NCBI RefSeq assembly: GCF_032393985.1 | Contig: NZ_CP135918.1 | Span: forward strand, 1-64,000 | DNA length: 64,000 nt | Origin: Fischerella sp. JS2 | Lineage (GTDB): Bacteria; Cyanobacteriota; Cyanobacteriia; Cyanobacteriales; Nostocaceae | Direction of reading: 5' to 3' | Shown: positions 18,191 through 25,747 of the stretch, in pieces | How the letters are laid out: the number at the start of each line of letters is the position of its first letter | Numbering within the stretch: position 1 is the stretch's first letter | Notes under the pieces: model-generated | Database searches by the model: none | Told to the model about the DNA's origin: nothing | The model's input: only the letters and a program-made list of their open reading frames with translations | Program-made: the position numbers and the translations under genes

Positions 18191-18250
18191 GAAAAAATCC
18201 CCTAGCAACCGACAGTCAACTAGGGGAGTTTGTTATCAGGGTGCATCTAC
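18191..18250 (-). ncRNA. nsiR1: NsiR1 copy A
   Basis: The predicted RNA starts near 18250, about 35 bases from the centre of the TCCGGA box at 18282-18287, and ends at a rho-independent terminator. The terminator stem is CCCCTAG (18199-18205) paired with CTAGGGG (18220-18226), followed on the minus strand by a T run. Length is about 60 nt. Both ends are inferred, not mapped. Confidence 0.85.
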
Positions 18251-18281
18251 CATTACTATGTTCTGAGATAAACCAGTATGC

Positions 18282-18287
18282 TCCGGA
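18282..18287 (-). promoter_or_regulatory. DIF+ -35 box of copy A
   Basis: TCCGGA, the -35 motif of heterocyst-specific DIF+ promoters such as that of NsiR1 (established knowledge). It is palindromic; direction is set by the terminator below. Confidence 0.8.
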
Positions 18288-18330
18288 TAATTTTGTGCAA
18301 ATTCTTGGCTACATGTTTGTTTTTGCACAT

Positions 18331-18390
18331 AAAAAAATCCCCTAGCAACCGACAGTCAACTAGGGGAGTTTGTTATCAGGGTGCATCTAC
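18331..18390 (-). ncRNA. nsiR1: NsiR1 copy B
   Basis: Identical to copy A in the leader and terminator, with stem CCCCTAG/CTAGGGG and an A7 run on the plus strand (T7 on the transcript strand). The TCCGGA box is at 18422-18427, 32 bases above the inferred start. It is exactly 140 bp from copy A. Confidence 0.87.
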
Positions 18391-18421
18391 CATTACTATG
18401 TTCTGAGATAAACCAGTATGC

Positions 18422-18427
18422 TCCGGA
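18422..18427 (-). promoter_or_regulatory. DIF+ -35 box of copy B
   Basis: TCCGGA at the same offset from the predicted RNA start as in copy A, with the flank CAGTATGC-TCCGGA-TAATTTTG conserved. Confidence 0.8.
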
Positions 18428-18470
18428 TAATTTTGTGCAAATTCTTGGCTACATGTTTGTTTTTGCACAT

Positions 18471-18530
18471 AAAAAAATCCCCTAGCAACCGACAGTCAAC
18501 TAGGGGAGTTTGTTATCAGGGTGCATCTAC
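18471..18530 (-). ncRNA. nsiR1: NsiR1 copy C
   Basis: Same leader and CCCCTAG/CTAGGGG terminator as copies A and B, 140 bp further on. The promoter flank differs by one base (CAGTATAC instead of CAGTATGC), a variant shared with copy D. Confidence 0.87.
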
Positions 18531-18561
18531 CATTACTATGTTCTGAGATAAACCAGTATAC

Positions 18562-18567
18562 TCCGGA
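18562..18567 (-). promoter_or_regulatory. DIF+ -35 box of copy C
   Basis: TCCGGA preceded on the plus strand by CAGTATAC, in the same position as in the other units. Confidence 0.8.
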
Positions 18568-18610
18568 TAATTTTGTGCAAATTCTTGGCTACATGTTTGT
18601 TTTTGCACAT

Positions 18611-18670
18611 AAAAAAATCCCCCGATAGCCGACAGCTAGCAAGGGGAGTTTGTTATCAGGGTGCATCTAC
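18611..18670 (-). ncRNA. nsiR1: NsiR1 copy D, second terminator class
   Basis: The leader is identical to copies A-C, but the terminator arm reads CCCCCGATAGC...GCTAGCAAGGGG. The outer CCCC/GGGG pairs are kept, and a new inner TAGC/GCTA stem replaces the CCCCTAG/CTAGGGG stem. The loop core CCGACA and the T7 run remain. The TCCGGA box is at 18702-18707. Confidence 0.87.
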
Positions 18671-18701
18671 CATTACTATGTTCTGAGATAAACCAGTATA
18701 C

Positions 18702-18707
18702 TCCGGA
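18702..18707 (-). promoter_or_regulatory. DIF+ -35 box of copy D
   Basis: TCCGGA with the CAGTATAC flank, 32 bases above the inferred RNA start of copy D. Confidence 0.8.
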
Positions 18708-18750
18708 TAATTTTGTGCAAATTCTTGGCTACATGTTTGTTTTTGCACAT

Positions 18751-18810
18751 AAAAAAATCCCCCGATAGCCGACAGCTAGCAAGGGGAGTTTGTTATCAGG
18801 GTGCATCTAC
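18751..18810 (-). ncRNA. nsiR1: NsiR1 copy E, second terminator class
   Basis: Identical to copy D over the RNA, including the CCCCCGATAGC/GCTAGCAAGGGG terminator, but with the CAGTATGC promoter flank of copies A and B. This is the last of the homogeneous 140-bp units; the flank then diverges after TCCGGATAATTTTGCG. Confidence 0.87.
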
Positions 18811-18841
18811 CATTACTATGTTCTGAGATAAACCAGTATGC

Positions 18842-18847
18842 TCCGGA
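18842..18847 (-). promoter_or_regulatory. DIF+ -35 box of copy E
   Basis: TCCGGA at the conserved offset from copy E; sequence upstream of it (on the transcript strand) no longer matches the other units. Confidence 0.8.
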
Positions 18848-18890
18848 TAATTTTGCGAAAATGGGATTAAAAGGTTATGAAAAACAACAA

Positions 18891-18948
18891 AAAATCCCTC
18901 AGTAGCCAATTACCAACAAGGGGAGTGAGTTATCAGATTCCATCTACC
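18891..18948 (-). ncRNA. Degenerate NsiR1 copy F, no DIF+ box
   Basis: Keeps AAAATCCC, a C-rich/GGGGAG hairpin pair, GTTATCAG and CATCTACC in the same order as the full copies, but the terminator loop differs and no TCCGGA is found 32 bases above the expected start. It may be silent. Confidence 0.6.
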
Positions 18949-19253
18949 AGCATCTCAATATATCTCGGGCAAGGGGTAAGGGGAATTTATGCGTTTCTCT
19001 ATGTCCTTTGACCCAATCCCAGTAAATTTTTCCTGATCAGCACTCTTAGGCAAGAGTATGCTCATCCGAACTGTATTGCCAGGCATCTACCAGTCTTTGT
19101 GTTTTAGAGCAAAACAGTTAGTATAGTTTGGATGCATTTATCAATGATTCTAGGGGGTATAAAGATATGGGACTAAGGCTAAGATCTTCCACTTTTTTAG
19201 TTAAACCCATACTCACCTACCCTGATTTTGTAGGAAACTGGGTGATCAAAATC

Positions 19254-19310
19254 AAAAACCCTAGTGCTTGATAGCCAACTAGGGAAGCCGAGTTACCAGG
19301 GTATATCTAC
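19254..19310 (-). ncRNA. Degenerate NsiR1 copy H, mutated DIF+ box
   Basis: Retains the terminator stem CCCTAG (19259-19264) / CTAGGG (19279-19284), then GTTACCAGGGTATATCTACC. At the position of the DIF+ box (19342-19347) the plus strand reads TCAGGA, one base off the consensus. Expression may be reduced. A leader-only remnant (GGCATCTACC, no hairpin, no box) lies between this and copy F near 19081. Confidence 0.65.
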
Positions 19311-19651
19311 CAATTCAAAATTCTGGTTGTCAATCTTGTCATCAGGAGAATTTATTTGACTTTTCACGCTGTGTAAAAACCTTATGAATGTCAAATAGTT
19401 AAAGAGAAACTTGTGATCTCTACTCTGATTGAGGCTGGAGATCATAAGCAGGGGTAAAAATAGCTGTAATCGTACTTACCCATAAAGACAAAAAATCAAG
19501 TCTTTAAGCAAGGAGTGCTGTTCAGTTGGGGGTATAAAGGTATAAGTGTTCAAATCCCTTACACCCTTACATCCCTGCCCCCTTCAAGATATTCCGTGAA
19601 AAGTAAGGATAAATTTTTGGTGCATTGGGGACGTTTTTCTGGTAAGCATAG

Positions 19652-19709
19652 AAAAACCCCCCAGCGTGTATTAGCCAAGCAGGGGAGTTAAAGATCAAGG
19701 TGCATCTAC
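19652..19709 (-). ncRNA. Divergent NsiR1 copy I with intact DIF+ box, nearest hetF
   Basis: Has AAAAACCCCCC...AGGGGAGTT terminator arms and the leader GGTGCATCTACC, with an exact TCCGGA at 19742-19747. It is the copy closest to hetF and would be transcribed away from it, antisense to a long hetF leader. Its loop and spacer are unlike copies A-E. Confidence 0.75.
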
Positions 19710-19741
19710 CAATAAAAATGTTCTAGGCACAGCCGATAAAA

Positions 19742-19747
19742 TCCGGA
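19742..19747 (-). promoter_or_regulatory. DIF+ -35 box of copy I
   Basis: Exact TCCGGA, about 150 bp upstream of the chosen hetF start. Because it is palindromic it might also act toward hetF, but no matching plus-strand start is evident. Confidence 0.7.
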
Positions 19748-19886
19748 TTAAAGTTGTAGAAGTTGCAAGAGCAGCAAAACAACTGCAATCAGAAACATCT
19801 CGGTGACAAGATGCATCTAAATGTATCAGAAACGAAACATCACTTGAAAATGAATTGCGTTTCAAATCGGCTCGTAGGAGGCAAAC

Positions 19887-19891
19887 AGGAG
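19887..19891 (+). promoter_or_regulatory. Ribosome-binding site of hetF
   Basis: AGGAG five bases before the GTG at 19897. It supports that start over the TTG 42 bases upstream, which would place AGGAGG inside the coding region. Confidence 0.7.
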
Positions 19892-19896
19892 AAGTT

Positions 19897-22407
19897 GTGA
19901 CCCAGGAATTTCAAATTTCCGTAACCCCTGTAGGGCAAAACGACTACTTGGTGCGAACGGAAAGAGTCGCGCAGGGAGTTCCGTTGGCAGAAGAACTGGT
20001 GACTTGGCCTGTAGCTGATTGGTTGACAGCTGCTGGACATTTGATGAATGACCCATTGAAGTTAGTGTTACAGGGAGATGCGATCGCCAGAAACTCTGTC
20101 AACTTAGCAGCATTGGGTCGGGAGTTTTACGATAAATTGTTTAAAGGCACTCTCAGAGATAGTTGGATGGCTGCCCAAGGTATCGCCCAAAATCGCCAAG
20201 GTGTATTGCGCCTACGTTTGGGGTTAAAAGATCATCGGTTAGCGCGTTTGCCTTGGGAAGTGATGCACGCAGGTGATCGTCCCATAGCCACAGGCCCATA
20301 TATTGCTTTTTCTCGCTTCCACTCAGGAATAAATGGGGCATCTCGCCTACCATCAATGCCTACACCGCCGGAAGAAGGTGGTATCAGAGTATTGATGGTA
20401 ATTGCTTCTCCCAATGATCGAACCCGTTTGAATTTACTTAAACAAGAAGCTGAAGAACTACAAGCAGAACTACATCGCCAATCACCACGCTTCTCGGAAA
20501 CAGGGGCTTATCTGCCAGGTATCGAACTAACTTTGTTAGAACAGCCAGGTAGAGAAGAATTAACACAAGCCCTGGAACAAAGACGTTATCACATCCTGCA
20601 CTACTCCGGTCACAGTAACTTAGGCCCTAACGGCGGCGAAATTTATCTTGTCAGTGGTAGAACAGGCCTCACCGAGACACTAAGTGGAGACGACTTAGCA
20701 GGCTTACTCGTCAATAACAATATTCAAATGGCTGTGTTTAACTCCTGCTTGGGCGCATACGCAGCTACTTCTGACCCCACACAAGAAACAGGCGAACGTA
20801 ATCTTACCGAAAGCTTAGTTAAACGGGGTATTAGGAGTGTTTTAGCAATGTCAGAACGCATTCCTGATGAAGTCGCGTTGACATTGACACAGTTATTTTA
20901 CCGTAACCTTGCTCAAGGATATCCTGTAGATTTGTGTGTGAGCCGAGTACGACAGGGGTTAATCTCTGCCTATGGATCGCATCAGATGTACTGGGCTTTG
21001 CCTATTTTGTATCTTGATAAAGATTTTAATGGTTATCTCGGACCGGAAATTGATGTACCCCAAACGCCAAAATTGCTCAACGAGTATGATCCGGCCTTAG
21101 GGGGAACACCAACACTCTACCCAGCTACAGCAGATAATACCGATCTGTCTTTGCCGATGGATAATATGGTTGCTTCTGGTCTGACACAAGAGTCTTCTGA
21201 GTTAGACTGGCTAGGCGAAGAAACCTGGGGTGATTTGGTAGATGAAATCGAGTATGACGATCCAACCTATGCCCAGGATTCATCTGTAGTCGCAGGTATA
21301 TTTGGTGAACTAGGCAATTCCACAGATGCTAACGAGCAAACTTCCATGAAAGCCGAACTTATAGGGCAGGATAGAGAAGATAGTATTGATGACGCTGACG
21401 ATAGTGAAAATCTCGCTGCATTGTGGGGAGAATTTGCACCACAAATAGCGCCAAATAGACAAATAGCACCAGCAAGTGATGAAGTAGCTGTTGATGATAG
21501 CTTAGGTGGAGATTGGCAAAGTACTTTTGCTTCTTCTTACATTACCCCATCTGAGAAAGCTGCCTATAGACGACGCGCTCGAGGTCAGTTGTTGTCTATA
21601 GTTGGATTTGTGGGAATTAGTGCGATCGCAGTATTTTTTGGCATAAATTGGTGGCAGCAACGAAACTCAACCCTATCTGACATACCAGCAATTTCTACCG
21701 ATTCTAAATCTAGCCAAAATCTGTCACCGACTAGTATAAAAACAGAAGCAACCGGAATTGTCACCGCCTATGCTACCGAGAAACTGAGCAATGGTGACTT
21801 ACAAAATGGACTATTAGCTGTAGAGGCACTTCTGGATCGTAATGCTCTTGATAATGCCAAAACAGCCCTTGATCTTGTTCCTACCAATCAGTTAGATAAT
21901 CCATTTGTCAACTTTTTAAAAGGACGCTTAGCATGGCAGTTTGTCCAAATCAAAGACACTAGATATAGCGTTGATGATGCCCGCCGTTTTTGGGAAAATG
22001 CTGTAAAAACAGAACCCAATTCGCTTTTATATTCTAATGCTTTAGGTTTTGCTTACTACGCAGAAGGCAATCTCAATCGTGCCAACGACTCTTGGTTTAA
22101 AGCATTGGACACTGCTGTCAAACACAATACATCAGCCAGTAACATTGTAGCCAAACCAAAACAAGAATCTCAGGATACTTTAACAGCCTATGCAGGCTTA
22201 GCCATTGGATTATACAAATCTGCACGTAATCAGCCAGATTCTAAACGAGAGCAATATCTTAATGAAGCAGTAAAACTGCGGCAAATGGTAGTCAAAGATG
22301 ATCCTATCAGTTTTCAAAAAAATCAATTAGCTAACAATTGGATGTGGTCAGAAGAAGCAATTAAAGATTGGGAATCTCTCTTACAAATCAAGATTGGATC
22401 TCAATAA
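19897..22407 (+). CDS. hetF: HetF, CHAT-domain heterocyst differentiation protease
   Basis: HetF is a caspase-like (CHAT) protein needed for heterocyst differentiation and normal cell division in Nostoc. From the GTG at 19897 the product is about 836 residues, beginning TQEFQISVTPVGQNDYLVRT. The CHAT domain (about 95-380) includes RRYHILHYSGHSN with catalytic His239 and MAVFNSCLGAYAA with catalytic Cys284. An acidic, low-complexity linker (about 390-560) follows, then one membrane helix (LLSIVGFVGISAIAVFFGIN, about 570-590) and a helical, TPR-like C-terminal region. The open frame reaches back to a TTG at 19855, but the AGGAG site favours the GTG. The adjoining NsiR1 array is the strongest support for hetF rather than a generic CHAT protein; in Nostoc NsiR1 is reported to act on hetF through its 5' leader. 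Confidence 0.92.
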   Translation: MTQEFQISVTPVGQNDYLVRTERVAQGVPLAEELVTWPVADWLTAAGHLMNDPLKLVLQGDAIARNSVNLAALGREFYDKLFKGTLRDSWMAAQGIAQNRQGVLRLRLGLKDHRLARLPWEVMHAGDRPIATGPYIAFSRFHSGINGASRLPSMPTPPEEGGIRVLMVIASPNDRTRLNLLKQEAEELQAELHRQSPRFSETGAYLPGIELTLLEQPGREELTQALEQRRYHILHYSGHSNLGPNGGEIYLVSGRTGLTETLSGDDLAGLLVNNNIQMAVFNSCLGAYAATSDPTQETGERNLTESLVKRGIRSVLAMSERIPDEVALTLTQLFYRNLAQGYPVDLCVSRVRQGLISAYGSHQMYWALPILYLDKDFNGYLGPEIDVPQTPKLLNEYDPALGGTPTLYPATADNTDLSLPMDNMVASGLTQESSELDWLGEETWGDLVDEIEYDDPTYAQDSSVVAGIFGELGNSTDANEQTSMKAELIGQDREDSIDDADDSENLAALWGEFAPQIAPNRQIAPASDEVAVDDSLGGDWQSTFASSYITPSEKAAYRRRARGQLLSIVGFVGISAIAVFFGINWWQQRNSTLSDIPAISTDSKSSQNLSPTSIKTEATGIVTAYATEKLSNGDLQNGLLAVEALLDRNALDNAKTALDLVPTNQLDNPFVNFLKGRLAWQFVQIKDTRYSVDDARRFWENAVKTEPNSLLYSNALGFAYYAEGNLNRANDSWFKALDTAVKHNTSASNIVAKPKQESQDTLTAYAGLAIGLYKSARNQPDSKREQYLNEAVKLRQMVVKDDPISFQKNQLANNWMWSEEAIKDWESLLQIKIGSQ

Positions 22408-22821
22408 TCTACTTACACAGCACTGCTACTTGCAGCGATCGCATGAGTTTATAGTTAAATAAATTCGCTAATTTATTTTTCTTGCTATTTTGACTGAGAT
22501 AGCTAGCGGTATAAGCATAAACATTGCCAGACTTAGCTTTGTGAGCAGCAAATACATTGATAATGCATATTGGCATAGAAAGCGAAATTATACTGCGGTA
22601 CGGAAAGCCTTCAAAGTAGGTGCGAAAGTATTGAAATGTCCCACTATAAGCTTTTTTTAATTGACTATCTATTTCAAATCAGGCGTATATCAAAAGTAAT
22701 GGCAGCAATTTAACTATTACTTCCGGCTAATTTGTAATTCGTTCTGTTGGTAGATTGGATGTCAATGTTGTGACTGTTATTCTGTAATTGTTAGTGAAAA
22801 AAGTTTACCACGTATAAAACA
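22408..22821. other. Intergenic region, nothing clear
   Basis: Contains one HIP1-like GCGATCGCATG soon after hetF, then AT-rich DNA without a tRNA, convincing terminator or conserved repeat. It should contain the promoter of the following small membrane protein. Confidence 0.5.
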
Positions 22822-23094
22822 ATGAACATTCTTGCTTGGATTGTTTTAGGTTTAATTGCTGGTGCTATTGCCAAAGCTATCTACCCTGGTCATCAAGGCG
22901 GTGGTATTTTAGGAACAATTCTTTTAGGAATTATTGGTGCATTTGTTGGTGGTAGTTTGGGCGTATTCTTCACTACTGGACGCTTTGCACTAGCAGCTTC
23001 TAGTCTGAGTATTCCTGGTATTTTAGTAGCGGTTATCGGTGCAATTGTTGCTGTTTTTGTGTGGAACTTATTAACTCGCCGTAGTGCTGTGTAA
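22822..23094 (+). CDS. GlsB/YeaQ/YmgE-type small membrane protein
   Basis: The 90-residue protein consists of three hydrophobic segments. It begins MNILAWIVLGLIAGAIAKAI and contains the glycine-rich HQGGGILGTILLGIIGAFVG, the signature of the transglycosylase-associated/GlsB-YeaQ-YmgE family. These small inner-membrane proteins are often stress-induced; their biochemical role is not established. It is monocistronic here, flanked by AT-rich spacers. An overlapping minus-strand frame of 69 codons is a shadow. Confidence 0.9.
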   Translation: MNILAWIVLGLIAGAIAKAIYPGHQGGGILGTILLGIIGAFVGGSLGVFFTTGRFALAASSLSIPGILVAVIGAIVAVFVWNLLTRRSAV

Positions 23095-23565
23095 TAAATC
23101 AATTACACTCAATTTATAGTAAAACTCAGGGAACTCATCACACTATATTTTCTCCCTGAATTTATCTAAACACAGTAGCGCCTGCTTATAATTGGGTTGG
23201 CGCTATAGCATTTCTAAATCATTCGTGAACAACAAGATCCCCGAAATCGGTGAGGATGTCGTTAGGCGGTGGGGTTATCTGTCCTGAAATATTTTTTGAA
23301 TTAAGATAATTTTTTGACAATAAAATTATAAAAAAATAGGTCTAAGCCCAAAACTATATGTTGAAATAACTTCAGGCTTAACCTGTATTTTATAATTTAA
23401 AACGCGTGCATGAAAAAGATTATTTTTATTGTGATCGATCAGAATGACACAAAAATGTCAAACATTTGATGCAACACGTAACTACATACCCGTTGATAGA
23501 GGTTGATAGCTATTTACCTACTCTATAAGTGACACATAGCACAACCTAAACAAAGTAAAAACCTC
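23095..23565. repeat. Spacer holding a dispersed hairpin repeat
   Basis: Bases about 23205-23285 carry GCTATAGCATTTCTAAATCA then TTCGTGAACAACAAGATCCC CGA, a copy of the hairpin repeat also at 12826, 31245 and 49850, but with a disrupted second arm. The remainder is AT-rich and holds the promoter of the fasciclin gene. Confidence 0.65.
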
Positions 23566-23985
23566 ATGACTGATATTGTAGAAACTGCTGTTAATACAGG
23601 TAATTTCAATACCCTAATCAAAGCTGTTGAAGCCAGCGGACTATTAGAAACTATTAAAAGTGAAGGCCCTTATACACTGTTTGCACCCACTGATGATGCT
23701 TTTGCTAAGCTACCAGAGGGGACATTAGATGATTTACTAGCAAATACCCCAAAGTTAAAGAGAATTGTTGCCTATCATGTTGCTTTTGGGGATGTTAGAT
23801 CAGATGATTTGGCGCAAATTGATGAGGCGCAGACAGTTGAAGGATCGGTGATCGCGATCGCATCCGTTGATGGTAAAGTTCAGGTAAATGATGCCAATGT
23901 TCTCAAAACTGATATTTTGGCTGACAACGGCGTTATCCACGTTATTGATCAAGTTTTGATGCCTGCGCTAGTTGTTGCGGAGTAG
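23566..23985 (+). CDS. Fasciclin (FAS1) domain protein
   Basis: A single FAS1 domain of 139 residues. The H1 motif region is GPYTLFAPTDDAFAKLPEGT and the closing motif is NGVIHVIDQVLMPALV. FAS1 domains mediate adhesion or protein-protein contacts. There is no signal peptide or lipobox, so unlike secreted bacterial fasciclins this one appears cytoplasmic, or its export is not evident. It stands alone, with a heptamer-repeat tract after the stop (24000-24060). ATG start with CCTCATG context and no strong Shine-Dalgarno. Confidence 0.92.
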   Translation: MTDIVETAVNTGNFNTLIKAVEASGLLETIKSEGPYTLFAPTDDAFAKLPEGTLDDLLANTPKLKRIVAYHVAFGDVRSDDLAQIDEAQTVEGSVIAIASVDGKVQVNDANVLKTDILADNGVIHVIDQVLMPALVVAE

Positions 23986-23994
23986 GAAGTGTTG

Positions 23995-24060
23995 GTGGTT
24001 AGTAGTTAGTAGTTAATTGTTAATTGTTAGTTATTTACTACTAACCACTATCCACTAACT
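23995..24060. repeat. Heptanucleotide tandem repeat tract
   Basis: Runs of TTAGTAG and TTAATTG-like heptamers followed by the inverse ACTAACC units lie between the fasciclin gene and the convergent glycoside hydrolase gene. The arms could form a hairpin terminating both genes. Confidence 0.6.
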
Positions 24061-24061
24061 T

Positions 24062-25522
24062 CTAACCCATACCCAAAATACAACCACTGCGGGGAGGAAG
24101 ATTTAAACTTAATTTTTTAGTTTCACCTTCACCGTACCACTCGATCTCAGCATTGCCATATAAAAGCTTGTTGAGTTGGCTATGGCAGTTAATATTTATA
24201 TTTGCTTTTGCCGATGCAGTACCAGCATTGACTGCAATGATTAATTTTTCGTTAGCTAAAGTGCGGGTAAAAACAAAAAGTTCTGCTTGGGCATATAAAA
24301 CTTGATAATTTCCTGTACGCAAGCAAGGATAAGCATGACGGAGGGCAATTAATTGGCGGTGGGTGTTGAGAATTTCTTGATTCCAGCTTGCTTCTAGAGG
24401 AAAACCACGCCGAGAATCTGGATCAAGACGACCAGGTAAACCCACTTCATCACCGTAATAGATACTAGGCGCGCCAGGAAAAGTTAGTAGCAGCAGAGTT
24501 GCTAGTTCCACACTAGGAGTATCGCCCCCAGCAATCGAAATCAACCTAGCGGTGTCGTGACTCGCCAGCAAATTTAACTGTGTGAGTTGAATTTCCCAGG
24601 GATAAAGTTGCAGTAGTTCCTGCATTTTGGTGGCGTACTCCGCCGCAAATAACGGTGGGTAAGGATGATAGGAACGATCTTGTACTTGTTCAATATCAAC
24701 GCGATCGCCTGCGGTAAATGCAATTGTTGGTGCAGCAAATAAATAATTCATCACGCCATCAAACTGCGTACCATCCAACCATTCGCGAGAATCTCCCCAC
24801 ACTTCACCCACAATATAAGCTTCCGGATTGATCGCTTTGACGCGATCGCGAAACTCTTGCCAAAAACCAGGAGTTTTAATTTCAAATGGTACATCCAACC
24901 GCCAACCATCGATGCCAAATTTAATCCAGTATTCGGCGATTTCCATAATGTACTCTCGTACTTCTGGGTTATCGTGGTTGAATACTGGTAGGGCGCGATT
25001 GTCAGCCCAACCTACATAGTTCGCCGGAAACTCACCATTGTAAGGGGAAAGAGGCCAATCTTCGATTTTGAACCAATTTACCCAAGGCGAATGGGGGCCA
25101 TTCTCTAAAACATCGTGGAAAAAGAAAAAGCCCCGACTGGAATGATTAAACACTCCATCTAAAACAACTTTAATATTACGGGCGTGGGCTGCGTCTAGCA
25201 ATTCTTTGAAAGCCGGATTGCCCCCCAACATCGGATCAACCTGATAATAATCATGGGTATGGTAGCGGTGATTACTTGCAGATTGGAAAATGGGCGTAAA
25301 GTAAATAGCATTAAATCCCAAATCCTGAATGTAATCTAACTGTTCCAGTACACCCCATAGATCCCCTCCCTTGTAACCTTGGAGTGTAGGCATAGCATCC
25401 CAATCTTCCCAACTAGCGTTACGCAACAATCGTTTACGTGGTTGCTTGCTTCTAGCAAAGCGATCAGGAAAAATTTGATAGAAAACAGCATGTTTAACCC
25501 AGTCTGGCGTGCGAATTTCCAT
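24062..25522 (-). CDS. Glycoside hydrolase family 13 enzyme (neopullulanase/cyclomaltodextrinase-like)
   Basis: The 486-residue protein starts MEIRTPDWVKHAVFYQIFPD, the beginning of a GH13 catalytic barrel without the N-terminal extra domain of classical neopullulanases. The four conserved GH13 regions are visible: DGVFNHSS, GWRLDVPFE (nucleophile D210), IVGEVWGDS (acid/base E240) and LASHDTAR (D323). YFTPIFQSASNHRYHTHDYY is the YxPxF region common to cyclodextrin/pullulan hydrolases. It likely acts on alpha-1,4-linked glucans or cyclodextrins in the cytoplasm, since no signal peptide is seen. Substrate specificity cannot be read from sequence. It ends in a small C-terminal beta domain. Confidence 0.9.
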   Translation of the reverse strand: MEIRTPDWVKHAVFYQIFPDRFARSKQPRKRLLRNASWEDWDAMPTLQGYKGGDLWGVLEQLDYIQDLGFNAIYFTPIFQSASNHRYHTHDYYQVDPMLGGNPAFKELLDAAHARNIKVVLDGVFNHSSRGFFFFHDVLENGPHSPWVNWFKIEDWPLSPYNGEFPANYVGWADNRALPVFNHDNPEVREYIMEIAEYWIKFGIDGWRLDVPFEIKTPGFWQEFRDRVKAINPEAYIVGEVWGDSREWLDGTQFDGVMNYLFAAPTIAFTAGDRVDIEQVQDRSYHPYPPLFAAEYATKMQELLQLYPWEIQLTQLNLLASHDTARLISIAGGDTPSVELATLLLLTFPGAPSIYYGDEVGLPGRLDPDSRRGFPLEASWNQEILNTHRQLIALRHAYPCLRTGNYQVLYAQAELFVFTRTLANEKLIIAVNAGTASAKANININCHSQLNKLLYGNAEIEWYGEGETKKLSLNLPPRSGCILGMG

Positions 25523-25747
25523 GTATTCCTCTATTTCTCCATCGCGATCGTTGCAGAAACTAGGTTAATTGTGTCTCACACCTGTGGTAGAAAAATTAGG
25601 TTATTGGCTGCGATCGCGCTTTCTTACGCCTTCTGCCCTCTTCAACAGACCTACTTAATTGCTAATTGACGAGTTTAAAACTTGATTATTTACGTAGGAA
25701 AGTAGTGAAACGGTATTAGTTCTGCCTGGAGTAAAACAAGAACCTCA

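Larger units (their letters stand above)
18191..19750 (-). repeat. NsiR1 tandem array upstream of hetF
   Basis: Five near-identical 140-bp units run head to tail (unit starts 18191, 18331, 18471, 18611 and 18751), followed by divergent copies near 18891, 19254 and 19652 and a leader-only remnant near 19081. Each complete unit, read on the minus strand, contains a TCCGGA box, about 35 bp to a GGTAGATGCACC-type RNA start, then a C-rich/G-rich hairpin and a T7 run. This is the organisation of NsiR1, the heterocyst-specific sRNA encoded as tandem repeats upstream of hetF in Nostoc sp. PCC 7120. Identity comes from repeat structure, DIF+ box, strand and hetF linkage. Confidence 0.9.

Noticed and set aside
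18191-18890. The 140-bp tandem units as a CRISPR array or satellite DNA
   Set aside because: Spacing is fully conserved between units, with no variable spacers, and each unit has promoter and terminator signals of NsiR1.
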